DNA of 64,000 bases from Ailanthus altissimus (GCA_946807835.1 OX327686.1:13702001-13766000), one strand, 5' to 3'. Positions 1-12,514 are shown, counted from the stretch's first letter. A program made the numbers and translations. The notes: generated by a model from the letters alone, not told the origin.

Positions 1-2
1 GG

Positions 3-191
3 GCTGCCTTCTTAATGTTCTTGTCCATCCTCACTGCAAACTATGCAAAAGATGATTTTACTTATGTCCTGACAAGAGCCTTTAGTGCCACCATCTATCA
101 GGTGTTTTGCGGCAAGAAGGCATGGATGCTTATTCCACTACGTGTCTTAGCTTGCATGCCAATCCTTTTGTTTGCCTTCTTGAGCAAATGA
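3..191 (+). pseudogene. C-terminal fragment of an ankyrin/PGG-domain protein
   Basis: Frame 3 is open for 62 codons to a TGA at 189-191. It contains LMFLSILTANYAKDDF, then AFSATIYQVFCGKKAW and a hydrophobic stretch, which is the end of a PGG (PF13962) membrane domain as in the ITN1/ACD6 ankyrin family. The same block, LLMFLSILTAR, occurs in the PGG gene at 41.4-44.1 kb. Between DDF and AFSATIY about 25 residues usually present (the LPKRLIIGL... segment kept in the other copy) are missing. The usual C-terminal FPLLV..STYG segment is cut off by the stop. The gene starts outside the window. I infer a deleted, dead member of an ankyrin/PGG cluster. Assignment to the family is firm; whether the deletion is in fact an unrecognised splice event cannot be settled here. 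Confidence 0.75.
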
Positions 192-950
192 TCTATGTGG
201 CCCTGGAAGTTTTGGTAAGCAAATCACACGAATGCTCTATTAACGAATTGTATGTCACTGCAAACTACACAATTGGATTAGTGAGGGGTTTTTCTAGGAA
301 TATCAAACGCAGTAGAATTAAAACGGTTTGTATGGGATCTGAGTATAGTCCATCATTCCATTCATATTTATATTTGTATGGCAGGGGAGGGGAGGGTTTT
401 AAACTGATACTAGTTACATACCCTCTCATGGCTTTTAGAGAGTTCCTTCTTGTAGTTTTATAAACACACTGGCACGGCTTTCTGGATGTAGATAATAATA
501 TTTATACAAATATATCTTGCAGTTATTATGCATTTCCTTTATCTTACTCAGTTGCTTTCACTCATATAAAAAATTATCAATAAAATAGAAAATCTTAGAT
601 AAATTGTATTACACCAAATTATATATTTTACCACATACAATTATTTTGAAATTGACTAGCCATATCAATAATTGTAACAATGATCGAGAATTTAAAACAC
701 CTCATGATTCCAGTAGAAAAGTTCTACCTAAAACATTTTCCTAAGAAAAGCTTTTAGGAAATTGCTCTCTTTAGCTCTTCTTTTTTCTCCAATTAAATGC
801 TAAATTAAATTTTAAGATAATATTTTGTAATTACTTTGAAACTCACAAGTTTTGACTTCAATCTAAGGAATTGACCTCGAAAGTCTTATCAATGGCAAGA
901 AAAATGTTCAAATGAATTTTTTTGACTCGAACAACAGCTAAAGTTGTATA
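192..950. other. No gene recognised
   Basis: AT-rich sequence between the PGG fragment and the first copia LTR. The only open frame overlaps the PGG fragment out of frame and has no recognisable motif. No repeat boundary was found. Confidence 0.5.
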
Positions 951-1345
951 TGTTGAAACAAATAATTCAAGGCAAAAGTTGGATTACTGCATAAAGTTAT
1001 CAGACTCAGCAATAAAAGACACAATTCAATAAGGACAAAATGCAGAGGAATGCAAAATAGTGGAATGGAGCAGCATCTTCAAAAGAAGCTTTACGAATGC
1101 ATTTGTGAGAGGAAAATTAAAAAGTGTCATGATCCTAAGAGATGAAGGTACAACAGAAAACAATCAAATGGCTCTTATTAAAGCAGTACAAGAATGAGTC
1201 ATCAAGCAAGACCAAATCAGTTTTGATATTGTAAAGATACAGCTGTAACCTTTGTGTATATGTTACTTGAATTCGATTCATTGTGAATATAATCACTGTT
1301 ACATTGAAATACAAGTTTTTACAATTCATAAAATATCTGTTTTCA
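951..1345 (+). repeat. 5' LTR of copia element 1
   Basis: Begins TGTTGAAACAAATAATTCAA and matches 5667-6119. Shared landmarks include GAATGAGTCATCAAGCAAGA and TGTAACCTTTGTGTATAT. The end is placed at TTTTCA just before the primer-binding site; it could be off by a few bases. Confidence 0.85.
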
Positions 1346-1348
1346 ACT

Positions 1349-1362
1349 TAGTATCAAAGCCA
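1349..1362 (+). other. Primer-binding site, initiator Met tRNA type
   Basis: TAGTATCAAAGCCA lies directly after the 5' LTR and matches the plant copia consensus TGGTATCAGAGC with changes. It marks where minus-strand DNA synthesis was primed. Confidence 0.7.
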
Positions 1363-1454
1363 TCTCTAATGGCTTCAGCCTCAACAAATACATCACTAAT
1401 AAATACAAACAATGCTGCTTAATAGAATAACATAATACTTACAGCCCCTTTTAT

Positions 1455-2400
1455 TTTCTCTACACCCATCAAATTTACAAATACAAATTACTTGCTATAG
1501 AAGTTACAAGTTCTTCCTAGCATACATGCAAATGAACTCGTGGGATTCATTGATGGAAGTAATCCAAGGCCTAGGCAACAAAATGTTATAATTGATGATG
1601 ACAACATTGTGATCATCATGGAAAACTCAGAATATCTAGCTTGGCTCATGAAAGAACAAAACTTGATGGGCTAGCTCTTGTCCTCACTCTCTGAAGGTCT
1701 GCTGGGAGTAGTTATTGAATACTCTAGCTCTTTTCATCTATTGACTAAATTTAAAAGCCCATTTGCTTCACATTCAAAAGTAAGGCCATACATCTCAAGA
1801 GTTAGATCAAATCAACCAAAAAAGGCTCTATAAGTATTAAACAATACTACATGAAGATAAAAAGCATAGTTGAAGCACTCATTGTGCTGGTTGTGCCATC
1901 AGTGATGATGAATTAGTATACTATATACTTGGAGGTTTGAAAAATACCTATGACCTTGTCTTTGTCAATGTAACATCAATAGCTGATAAGCTTTTTTTGG
2001 CAGAAGTATATACTTTACTTTTGACCCAGGAACACAAGTTGGAATAAAATGTCTCACAAGACACCTTTGAAGCTCCAATTAGCTTTAATGGTAATTTTAC
2101 TCAATCCCACTAGACCAACAAGAAGGTGTGGAAAGGAAAGATAAAGGCAAGCAACTCTCATAGCCCACAAAAATACAATAGCTCAAAAAATAATCTTATA
2201 AACAACTTCAACCCTGGTAACAACTCTAGAGAAGGAAAACATTATGCAACTGATGACAAGGACTCAAATGAGGTGTGCCAGATCTGCTTCAAATGCAAGC
2301 ATACTATTGTGGATTGCTAGCACAGATTCAAGAATTACTTTATCCCCAAAGTAAATCACAGCCATCAAGTGAAGAGAGCCTATGTAGTTTAAACTGACAG
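1455..2400 (+). pseudogene. copia gag, broken
   Basis: Pieces in changing frames match plant copia Gag: a segment reading LLSSLSEGLLGVV near 1675, a YILGGLKNTYD-type motif near 1920, and a basic linker ending in a zinc knuckle at about 2275-2318. The knuckle is C-x2-C-x4-H-x4-C, with the usual Gly before His replaced by Lys. Gag would form the virus-like particle and bind RNA. Several stops and frameshifts separate the parts, so no Gag could be made. Confidence 0.8.
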
Positions 2401-2404
2401 TGAT

Positions 2405-3891
2405 GAAGACACTTCATAGTACTTTGATAGTGGGGCAACTAATCATGTCACCAATAACATGGAAAATATCACACTCAACAATCAATACAAAGGGAATCAG
2501 AAGCTGGTTGTAGGTCAGAACTTAAACATAACTCGTTGGTTACACTGAACTTACTATACATCACAACCCACACTCACATGTTCTATACTTGAATGAGATA
2601 TTGCTACTTCCTAAGATAACTAAGGAGCTCATTAACATCTCTAAGTTATTAAAGCATAATAATATTGTGCTTGAATTTAACAAAACTCACTGTGTGGTGA
2701 AAGACTAGATATAGAAGAGTGTGGTGCTTCTGGGAGTGGCTAAAGAAGGCCTTTATTAGCTTGAGTGTTAGGTCAAGTAAACTAATACATCATCATAAAA
2801 TCCAAGTCAAGAGTCTTCATCAAACCTCATCACAATGTCAAAGAGTCTAGAGTCTAAGTCTAAGTATCCAGAATCTATGTTTTCCATCTGTTTAAATATT
2901 TCTACAAATGATCAAAGTCAGAATTCTGAATCAGCCAAAGAAGTTACAAAATACACATTGAGACCAAAACATCATCTAGAATTACTCTATTGGATATTAG
3001 TACATCCCAATGTGATGGTACTCAAGGAATTCTTATCAAAATGTAAAAGTTTATCTAACACTATAAATGAAAAACACTACAGCTTTTAATGAAATACCCT
3101 TCTGTACAGCTTGTCAGTATGGAAAATTACATAAGATGACCTTTAAAGAAACTAAAACAAAGACCAAGAAGCCTCTTAAACTCCTACATATAGACCTCTG
3201 GGGACCAGCTTCTATAACATCTAATAAAAGGTATAAATATTACATGGAAATTGTAAATGATTATAGTAGTTTCACTTAGGTATACCATCTCTCAACCAAA
3301 TCTAAATTACTCAAAACCTTTATTAGTTTTAGATCTTAGATTGAAAAAATAATTGAACACCAAATTAAAACTATACATGGTGACATAGAGGCAAGTTCAG
3401 AGCCTTCGAAAACTACCTAAAAACTGAAGGAATCAGTTAAAGGTATTCTTGTCCTTGTACTCATTACCAAAGTGGTAAGGTGGAAAACAAAACACGGACA
3501 CCTAACAAAAATAGCCCTTACATTGCTTGCTCAAGCACATATGCCACTTAGATACTGGTGGGAAGCTGTGAATACAGCTGCATATATCATCAACAGATTG
3601 CCATTAAGAAAGCTAAATAACAGTTCACCATATGAAAAACTTTTTGGTCATACACCTGACTACTCCCTAATCAAGACTTTTGGATGTGAATGTTATCCAT
3701 TTCTAAGGCCATTCAATAGAAATAAATTTGACTTTTACACATCTAAGTGTGTGTTTCTAGGATACATACCAAAGTATAAGGGATATGTTCGTCAACACTA
3801 CTCAAAGAAAATTTATATAGCCAGACATGTAATGATCAATGAAGACTCATTTCCCTTTGAGTCAAGTGATGAGTTCAAACTAGTAAGTTAA
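2405..3891 (+). pseudogene. copia protease and integrase, broken
   Basis: The aspartic protease motif FDSGATNHVT is at about 2422-2451. The pre-integrase zinc finger lies between about 2980 and 3115 (HPN, then CTACQYGK). The integrase core begins with LLHIDLWGP near 3182. The second half (3472-3891) is open for 139 codons and holds the copia integrase C-terminal segment with PYEKLFGHTPDYS and FGCECYPF. The middle of the core is lost to stops around 3280-3470, which takes out the rest of the DDE region. Integrase would insert the DNA copy; this one cannot work. Confidence 0.85.
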
Positions 3892-4139
3892 AATGTCAGT
3901 CATGAAAACAAAGATTTGATTCACCACTTTTTCTACTTAGAAATACCAACAGTTCCAATTAATCACACTCCAATTGTAGCTATTAATAAGTCACTATCTA
4001 ATCCATCACTAGTAGCTACACATGATCAAACATAGGACCAAAACTTAAACACTCACCCCATAATCATGAGGTCCAAAGCAAGCATCTATAAACCAAAAGT
4101 ATACTTAACAACCAAACCTAAATCTCACAATACACCTGA

Positions 4140-5575
4140 TAGGGTAGAGTGTGCTCTGTAAGATAAAAACTAAAACAAGCCATAGAGGAAGAGTACAGTA
4201 CCTTAGTCAATAATAAAACCTGGACCTTGGTTCTCTATAAGCCTAACATGAGAGTTGTAGGAAATAAGTAGGTCTATGAAGTAAAAAAAATGGCTGATAG
4301 AGCATTAGAAAGATACAAGACTAGACTTGTAGCCAATGAATTTCATCAAACACAAGGACTAGACTTCAATGAAACTTTCAGTCTAGTAGTGAAGCCTTGC
4401 ACTATCAGGATCATACTAATACTAGCCTTGATACATGACTGGAAACTAAAGAAAATAGATATAAACAATGCCTTCTTAAATGGTGAGTTGGCAGAAGAAG
4501 TGTTCATGCATCGACCTGAAGGATATCAAGACTTGAAAGACCAAATTTTGTGTGTAAACTTCACAAGGCACTTTATGGCCTGCAGCAAGCACCTAGAGCT
4601 TGGTTTGAAAAGCTCAGAATAGCTTTAATAAGCTTGGGATTCACCAGAACTAAGAGTGACACATCCCTGTTCATTAGAAGAAACAAACAAGAATTCATAG
4701 TGCTTCTAATTTATGTTGATGATATAATTATAGCAGGAAATAATGGTGAAGCAATTCAAGAACTGATAGACTGCCTAAGTTCTAGTTTTGCATTGAAGGA
4801 TCTTGGTGACCTACAATTCTTTCTTGGCATAGAAATGGATAGGTTAGATAACTCAATCTTCCTATCACAAACTAAGTATGTCAAAGATTTGTTACTGAAG
4901 ACAAGTATGTCAGAATGCAAGGGAAACACCTTTGAGCAGTGGACTTAAACTCACCAAAATGAATTGGAAACCCTTTAGTAATCCTACATTGTATAGAAGT
5001 GTGATTGGGGGTCTACAATACACAACTTTAAGTAGATAAAAGCTGGTTTTTTCTATGACTAAGTTGAGCCAATTTATGAGCAACCCTCTTAAACCTCACT
5101 GGATAGCTTGCAAAAAAGTACTTAGATACCTCAAGGAAACCATGCACTATAGACTTGAATTAAAGAAGATAACATTACTTGAATTAATTACCTTCACTGA
5201 TGTAGACTGGGTCTGTGACTTAGATGATAAGAGATCAGTTGGAGGTTATTTGGTGTTTCTTGGTGAAAGTTTAGTATCATGGAGCTCAAAGAAATAGTAA
5301 ATGGTTTCCAAGTCCAGTGCTGAATCAAAATACAAGCCTTAGCCAATGTAAGTGTTGAAATTAGCCAGATCAATGGGTTAATACAAGAATTGGGTCTCAA
5401 AATTTTAAAGACTCCTATTATATATTCAAACAACACCAATGCAATTTATTAGCTTCAAACCTAGTATATCCTTCAAGCACAAAACACATAGAGATGGACA
5501 TTCACTTTGTGAGAGATAAAGTTTGAAATGGAAAACTTGACATGGCTTACATATCAAGTCAGAACCAACCAGTAG
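4140..5575 (+). pseudogene. copia reverse transcriptase and RNase H, broken
   Basis: The copia RT follows the integrase, as expected for Ty1/copia. The motif KKIDINNAFLNGEL is near 4450 and the active-site motif YVDDIIIAGN at 4712-4741 keeps both aspartates. ALYGLQQAPRAW overlaps a frameshift near 4560-4600. RNase H continues in pieces from about 5055, with FTDVDWVCD near 5195 and SVGGYLVFLG near 5237. At least one frameshift (about 4560-4620) and several stops (4948, 5037, 5297) disable it. The catalytic RT motif survives although the frame does not. Confidence 0.85.
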
Positions 5576-5652
5576 ATATACATACAAAATTTTTTAGTTT
5601 TGACATATTTAATTTCTTAAAAGGAAAGCTAAATTTTTACCCAGGACACTTA

Positions 5653-5666
5653 GCTTGAAGGGAGAG
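5653..5666 (+). other. Polypurine tract of copia element 1
   Basis: GCTTGAAGGGAGAG lies directly before the 3' LTR start TGTTGAAAC, the standard place for the plus-strand primer. Confidence 0.7.
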
Positions 5667-6119
5667 TGTTGAAACAAACAATTCAAAGAAAAAGTTAAAT
5701 TACTGCATAAAAGTATCAGACTTAGCAAAAGAATACATAGCTCAGATAAGACAAAATGTAGAGGAATACAAAATAGTGGAATGAAGCAACTACTGCAAAA
5801 GGAGCTGTATAAATAAAAATGCATTTGTGAGAAGGACATCAATAAGTTGTCATAATCTAAGAAATGAATGAGAATACATTTATGGGAATGACATCAATAA
5901 GTTATCATGATCTAAGAAATGAAAGTACAATAGAAAATAATCAAAGGACTCTTATTGAAGCAGTACAAGAATGAGTCATCAAGCAAGACAAAATCAGTTT
6001 AGATATTATAAAGATATAATTGTAACCTTTGTGTATATATTATGTGAATTCAATTCATTGTGAATATAATCACTGTTACATTGAAATACAAGTTTTTACA
6101 ATTAATTAAATATATTTGC
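5667..6119 (+). repeat. 3' LTR of copia element 1
   Basis: Matches the 5' LTR at 951-1345 from TGTTGAAACAAA to the poly-T/ACAATT end. It is about 57 bp longer because a segment starting GACATCAATAAGTT is present twice (5835 and 5890, period 55). The 5' LTR has this segment once, in diverged form. Confidence 0.85.
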
Positions 6120-6174
6120 TTATAAGATGGCAAGTCTATACTATTCATAGAAGTGTTATCAATTAGTCTGTATT

Positions 6175-6830
6175 GATTTTTGGACTTCTTTAGAGAATTT
6201 GTTTGCCTCTCAGTCCAAGGCCAAAGCTCTTCACTTGAAGATACAACTTTGGTTATCAAGGAAAGATCCACTCTTTATGTCCAATTACTTTTGAAAGGTG
6301 AAAAATCTAATTGATGTCACTGGCAATCCAGTGGAGGACATCTAATCTTAAGTATTCGACTTGATTATGCTATGTTACTGACAGAGGGAGCCCAAAATGA
6401 GCAATCTAATTCAGTGAGAGCAATCGAGGCTCATTTTGCTCAGAAGCAAGTACAGAAGAAATAAGCTTACCGTGGAGGAAACAATAATAGAAAAAGCTAT
6501 TACAATCCTGCAAAGAGTTACCTGAATTATAATCAATACCAAAGTAGAGGTAAGATGCTGGTAGTAGAAAAGGCTTTAATTAGAAATTATGCCACAATAA
6601 CGTTTGTATCATAATCAAAATTAGGGACGGACAAAGAGAAAGCAAGTCTCTACTTGTATTGCAATACGAGTAAAGCTGTTGTTGCAGATCAAAGGTGGTA
6701 TTCGGACTCTAGTGCACCACATCATTCAACACTTCATGTCAATAATCTCAGCAACAGAGTTCAATTTTCAAGTAATGCAAAACTTCATATTGATAATCAT
6801 TAAGGTATTTTAATCTCACACTGGTAATGT
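6175..6830 (+). pseudogene. Left part of copia element 2: gag and protease remnant
   Basis: Translated pieces read LFASQSKAKALHLK near 6200, then a basic RGGNNNRKSYYN-type linker near 6470, then the protease region with YSDSSAPHHST (normally DSGA.HH.T) near 6700 and ISHTGN near 6815. These are Gag and the start of Pol of a plant copia distinct from element 1. The reading stops abruptly at 6830 and its expected continuation is found at 17746, so it was split by the minus-strand copia. AATGT (6826-6830) is the left target copy. Several stops; dead. Confidence 0.75.
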
Positions 6831-8669
6831 TGCAACAATGATTTAAAAAAAAATTATGTCTATTTTAATTTTTGCAACAAGATGGTATAAGAAAAATACT
6901 TCAATTGCAAATTTTCACGGATGTTTTCTATTAACACCAGTAAATCTTTCACACTGTATCTCCCACTAATGGACTACTCATGTGGGCAAGGTGATACATT
7001 GCAAAAGATCTAATTATGTGTTCTTTATTTTTTTTCTTTAGAAAAATTTAGCCCAAAAGAAGCATTAATGAAAAATACGTAAAAGTGGTTCTAAAACCCA
7101 TTTTTATAGTACAAGAATCCTGATGTTATCTAAACTCTTAATCCTAATAGGATTAGGATAAAATAATATCTTTATATTATTTTAATTTAGATAATTAAAA
7201 GGATAAATATAATATATAATGTTATCTTTAATTAAATATTTTAATTATTTTAATTTAAATAAATAAACTAATTATTTATTTAATTCCATAAGTATTATAG
7301 ATTAGGCTAGTAATTGATTGAGCCTAACAAGTTTAATTAAATTAAACGTGAGCCAATCAAATTAATTAGTTAGTCCTAATAAGTTTAATCAAACTAAACT
7401 TGGGCTAATTAATATTTTAAATCTAACAATTAATTTAATAGTCAATTTTAGTGTTTGTAGAGCTAGCATAAGGACCTGATGGACCTACAAAATTAAGCTC
7501 CAATAAATTAAATCATTTTATTAAACTCTTTAATCAACATGATTTTATTTATTAACTTTATATTATTTCACTAAAAATATAAAGCCGAACTCTTAATTTT
7601 ACAAATAAACTATAAAACAGAAAACTATATTTCTCCATTTAATAATCATTTCATATAGATCAATCATCTACAAATGTTTATAATTAGAGCTAAGTCGAAT
7701 GTCCGTTAACCTCTCTAATTACATCTTTATCCTTGATCCACATTAATCTTCTTTTGAATATTTAAGATATTCACAAATTTATTATTAGTTTCTTTAACTC
7801 TTAAAAAAAATTGAGTGCTCATAATGTTCAAGACCAGAATCAATTATCAAGGAAATAACTTATCTAACTTTCTTTCGGAATGAGTGGATTCCATATCTGT
7901 GAGAAATGTTCCAAGTTATTCATTTTGTTACATTTATAAAATACTTAGTAATTAACTGAAAATCTTTTACAGTCTTTCCCTTATAAAATAATAAACATAA
8001 CTTAATGAATAGGAGTTCATTAATCACTTAGGATTAAGCTTAATCCATATATGATTATATTGTGATAAAATAAATTCTCTTTACTAACAGAGATTAATAG
8101 AGAATTAATTTTATCGTTGTCCAGTCTTATATAATCAACATTATACAAAGTGACTCCATTTTTTTATGTTAACACATAGAATGATCCAGATAAGACCATT
8201 GTATACAATATAAAAATGAACCACACTTAATCCATATATGATTATATTGTGATAAAATAAATTCTCTTTACTAACGAAAATTAATAGAGAATTACTTTTA
8301 TTGTTGTCCAGTCTTATATAATCAATATTATACAAAGTGACTCCATGTTTTTATGTTAACACATAGAATGGTCCAGATAAGACCATTGTATACAATATAA
8401 AAATGAACCACACTTATAGCCTATCAAAATGAAGTTTCCGTCTTCATTCAGACTAAGGACAAGTTTAGATTATTACGCTTAAACTTAATCCTCTTGTATA
8501 TAACTATTATATACTAAGTTTAAGGTTACATATAATAATTAAAGAATTTCATGATATTTGAATAAAACAATCATAATTGCAAATATAATATTGAATAAAT
8601 AACCTTTATTAATTATTTTCAGCAGTATCTAAATACAAATAATTATACTTTTAGGGCACACTTCCAACA
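6831..8669 (-). repeat. 3' LTR of copia element 3
   Basis: On the minus strand it starts TGTTGGAAGTGTGCCC, directly after a purine tract (minus strand GCAAGTAGGAGA). It matches 16300-17745 over most of its length, for example TCATTTCATATA followed by a similar stretch. It holds an internal 187-bp tandem duplication absent from the other LTR. Alignment by eye fades toward 6831. Confidence 0.75.
8041..8414 (-). repeat. 187-bp tandem duplication inside the LTR
   Basis: The segment beginning TAATCCATATATGATTATAT at 8041 recurs at 8228 and runs through GAACCACACTTA in both copies, with few differences. The partner LTR near 17.3-17.5 kb has one copy, so the duplication arose in this LTR alone. Confidence 0.9.
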
Positions 8670-10306
8670 ATCTCCTACTTGCCTTAAAGCACCTTCTAAG
8701 TGACCTTCAAAACTAGCAGTAGGAAGAGTCTTCGTAAAAGGATTAGCATGGTTATTTTGTGACTCGATTTTCTTCACTGTAACATCTCCTCGGTGAACAA
8801 TCTCCCTGATCAGATGGTATTTCCTTTCTATATGCTTGAATTTTTTTTTGACTTCTTGGCTCTTTTGAATTCATCACTGCACCGTTATTATCACAATAAA
8901 GCATAAGGGGTTTATCTATATCTGGAACAACTTTCAAATCCAATAAGAATTTGTAGAGCCATACATACTTCTTCCTTAACTACTTTACAAGTCGTTATAT
9001 ATTCAGTTTCCACTGTTGAATCAGTAATAAATGATTGCTTTGTACTTCTCTATACAATCGCTCCACCACCAAGAGTGAATACTGATCCAGATGTTGATTT
9101 TCAATAATCTAAGTCAGATTGAAAATCAGAATCAGCATATCCAATTAAGATCAAATCCTTACCGGAGTAGACAAGCATATAGTTTCTCATTCTCTGTAAA
9201 TACTTGAGAATATACTTTACTACAACCCAGTGATCATATCTTGGATTAGATTGATACTGGTTGACTATACCCGCCAAATAGTAAATATCAAGCTTAGTAC
9301 ACAATATGGCATACATTAGGCTGCTTACAGCAGAGGCATATGGTGTCCGTCTTATATCTTCTTCTTCTTGAGGTGTCTTAAGACATTGTACCTTAGACAA
9401 ATGAACTCCATGGCGTAAGGTAAATTACCTTTTTTGGAATTTGCATCGAAAACCTTATAAGGATCTTATCTATGTATAATGCTTGAGACAGAGCTAAGAG
9501 TTTGTTCTTATGATCTTGTATGAGTTAGATCCCAAAAATATAACTTGCTTCTACTAAATCTTTCATTTAGAATTGCTTAGCTAGCTATTTCTTTACATCC
9601 GATAATACTTCTTTATCATTCCCAATGAGAAGAATATTATCAACGTAAAGAACTAAGAAAATCACTTTGCCCTTATTGATGCGCTTGTATACATAAGCTT
9701 CATCAATATTTTTTTCAAAACCATAAGAGTTGATAGCTAGATCAAATTTTATATTCTAAGATCTAAATGTTTGCTTAAGCCCATAAATAGACATTTGTAG
9801 CTTGCAAACCTTTTGCTCTTGATCTTGTACTATGAATCCCTCTAGTTGAACCATGTAAATTGTTTTATGAAGATTGCAATTCAGAAAAGCAATCTTGACA
9901 TCCATTTACCAAATCTCGTAATCTAAACAAGCTGCAATCGATAAAAAGATGCGAATGGATTTTAGTATGGTTATTGGCGAGAAAGTCTCCTCATAGTCAA
10001 CTCCCTCTTTTTTGGTATAACCCTTTTCCACTAGCCTTACTTTGAAAGTCTCCACTTTTCATCTGCTCTTTTTTTTCTTTTGTAGACCAATTTGTACCCA
10101 ATAGGTTTAAATCCTTCGGGTAAATCTACAAGCTCCCAGACCAAATTAGAGTGCATTGACTCCATCTCAAGATTTATGTCCTCAAGTCATATCTCTTTAT
10201 CAGAATCTTCCATTGTTTGTTTATATGTCAATAGATTGTCTACATTGTAATCAGAGATTGCAACTTGTGCTTCTCAAATTAAAGTGTAACGTATAGGTGG
10301 TTTTAC
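8670..10306 (-). pseudogene. Copia element 3 reverse transcriptase and RNase H, broken
   Basis: On the minus strand, from about 10.2 kb downward, the order is a LEMESMHSNLVWELVDLPEG segment, the RT core, a YVDNILLIGND motif near 9640, then DIYYLAGIVNQYQSNPR and LILIGYADSDFQSD of the RNase H region (9400-9101). The end near 8900-8750 reads LYCDNNGAVMNSKEPRS. The RT active site YVDD has become YVDN, so catalysis would be lost even without the stops. The domain order continues from the integrase on the other side of the solo LTR. Confidence 0.85.
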
Positions 10307-12514
10307 TGTTGGTGATGGATCTAGTATACGTGAGTGTATGCATGTGCTATTGTGTCTATTGCCTAACGCAGTGAAAATATATAAATTTTACAATAAACAC
10401 AATAAATAAATATATTAATCACATTAATATATTTTTAGGCTAGAGAACTCATCATAACGTGTAATGTTATACATGTATTTTGTTTGGAGTCCACATGGAG
10501 ACCAACTCGCGGGCAGTTCTAGTCACCAACATGGTGGGCTTGGTGAACTGGAACAGTAGCACTATACGCAGCACCGGGTTTAACTCTTAAACCCTAAAAT
10601 TGTCGGTGTGTATTTTTATCCTTTTCTCTAAAAGGATAAAAAAAAAAAAATTGAAGCAATCTACCGTTACTTCAATTAGAAGTATAAGAAAAAATGAAAT
10701 AGCTTCATTTTTCCCTTCATTTTTTTTTTCCTTCTTCTTCTCTTGATTTTCTTCTTCTTCTTTTGTTTCTTTCTTTTCTTTTCTTTCTCTCTTTCTCCGT
10801 TTCTTTCTTCTCGGCCAAATGGCCAAAACACCTGCACATAAAATCAATTTCATTTCTTTCTCTCTTCTCCTTATATATATATATTTTATATATATATATA
10901 ATAAAATAATATATTATATAATATAAAATATTAATATAATAATATAATATTACAACTAATGGGTGCCAACTATTTGGCACCCAATATATTATATTATTAT
11001 ATATAAAATATCTTATAATAAAATATAATATAATATAATATAAAAAAGTATTATATAATTTAATAAGAGAGATATTTTAATTATTTAACAATTAAATAAT
11101 CAAAGTGAGAAATGACCATTTTGCTCTTCATAAATAGTTATCAAGTCTACCCCTAGTGGGTTCCACTAAACCCGCACTTGGGTAAACTCAACCGATGGTC
11201 TACAATGCGTCACGTGTCATTATACAATTAGTAAATAATAATTATTGACTAACTGTTGCATTTAACACTTAAATACAAACACGTATGCATTCCCGTAGTA
11301 GTGCTGAATATTGCCGGATTAAATAATTTAATCTGGCACGCTGCCCCAGTGCACAACAAGTACACTCTATATCGCAGGACTCCCTAGATCCTACGCTCGA
11401 ATCGTCAAATGGAACTATTCCATGAGTCCGTGAGCAATGCCCCACGCACACGTCACGGATATACAAATCAGCGCGTTGAACCATGCACGCTGAGGTTACA
11501 ACGCATACGTATAGTTCTTCCGTCATGATATCCTGGATATGCGGGGATATATATTGTCACCGTCAAATCCCCAGTGCTCATCCATGTCATATCGCCAGAC
11601 TTATATCTCACTGAACAATATGTGCAAACTCTTTTGCTATATTATTCTACCCAAGTGGAACTCTTTCCTGGGATGATTGCTTGTGGCCACAAGACTTTTT
11701 GAGATACAGTCTCGAAGCATCTGGATATCTAACTCCATATGCGAGCTGACAGATTCCATATCTGTACACACCAGACTCTATAAGCATATGATCATACCTA
11801 GCGACACTCAGCGGTCACACCATGAAAGGTCTGTGACATGCGTAGAACCAAAGTATGGTGGATCATTTATAAGCCCACCGTGGCACTCAGGTCAAAGGAC
11901 TACATATACTACTTAACTCGAGAGGATCCTTCGTTGACGGCTTACATTGGTGTCTATCGGAGGCCCTCGTGAGTCTATCCCATATCCAATCCTAACTGGA
12001 TACCCATATGTCAATATGAGCTCCAAGCTCACAGTCGGCTAGAAACAACCATCTATACCTTATAGGTACGATATATACTGATCTATATATAAAGGTATCC
12101 ACCGACAGACCCGCATCGACAGAAATATATTAGGGATAATTATTCGAGAACATACTTGTGCAACTAGCATTTCCTAGCACCCGTTTACAACTCTTGCAAC
12201 TATGCAGTTACTAGTATATTCTCAAGTCTATGTCCTATTACAGACAAGGCTCAAACTCTTGGATCTGCTGAGTATTATAACCAGCTAACACTTAGTTGTG
12301 CTAACATTTAGCAATTATATGTCATAGTGTGGCTAACCTTGAGCCCTTATCTAAACTCCTTTAGATCTGATCTAAACTCTTTTAGACCTACAATGTCTGC
12401 AACGTTATATGTATAATACCATATAAATGGGTATTAATTAATGAGAATGTACACTTGTATAAATACACAAGTATATGTACATTCAGGGATGGCATGTAAG
12501 CACCGACCCTGACA
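10307..12514 (-). repeat. Solo LTR, 2.2 kb, family TGTCAGGG...CACCAACA
   Basis: Read on the minus strand it runs from TGTCAGGGTCGGTG (12514) to ATCACCAACA (10307), with TG/CA ends. It is flanked by TTTAC (10302-10306) and CTTAC (12515-12519), a 5-bp target duplication with one mismatch. No retroelement coding lies inside. The same 2.1-kb unit, opposite in orientation, is at 37750-39828. A TATA-like run lies at 10869-10886 (minus), followed by a CT/GA-rich stretch, as expected for a promoter and leader. It interrupts pol of copia element 3 between integrase and RT. The lineage of the parent element is not shown by the LTR itself. Confidence 0.88.

Larger units (their letters stand above)
951..6119 (+). 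mobile_element. Decayed Ty1/copia retrotransposon with two LTRs
   Basis: The two ends carry recognisable direct LTRs starting TGTTGAAACAAA. The order inside is primer-binding site, gag, protease, integrase, reverse transcriptase, RNase H and polypurine tract, the Ty1/copia order. Possible target duplication is GTATA (946-950) and TTATA (6120-6124), four of five matching. Coding regions are broken by many stops and frameshifts, so the copy cannot move by itself. The 3' LTR carries an internal 55-bp duplication, so the LTRs differ in length. Right after it lies the gag of a different copia element. Confidence 0.9.

Noticed and set aside
107..463. 118-codon frame on the plus strand
   Set aside because: Overlaps the PGG fragment in another frame and has no motif; frame 3 explains the sequence better.
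951..6119. An intact, autonomous copia element
   Set aside because: LTRs, primer site and purine tract are present, but gag and pol carry many stops and frameshifts.
10587..11916. Open frames of 79-88 codons
   Set aside because: All lie inside a solo LTR; the Lys/Glu-rich ones come from its GA-rich leader, and the similar 61-85 codon frames at 11.3 and 38.7 kb reflect DNA homology of the LTR copies.
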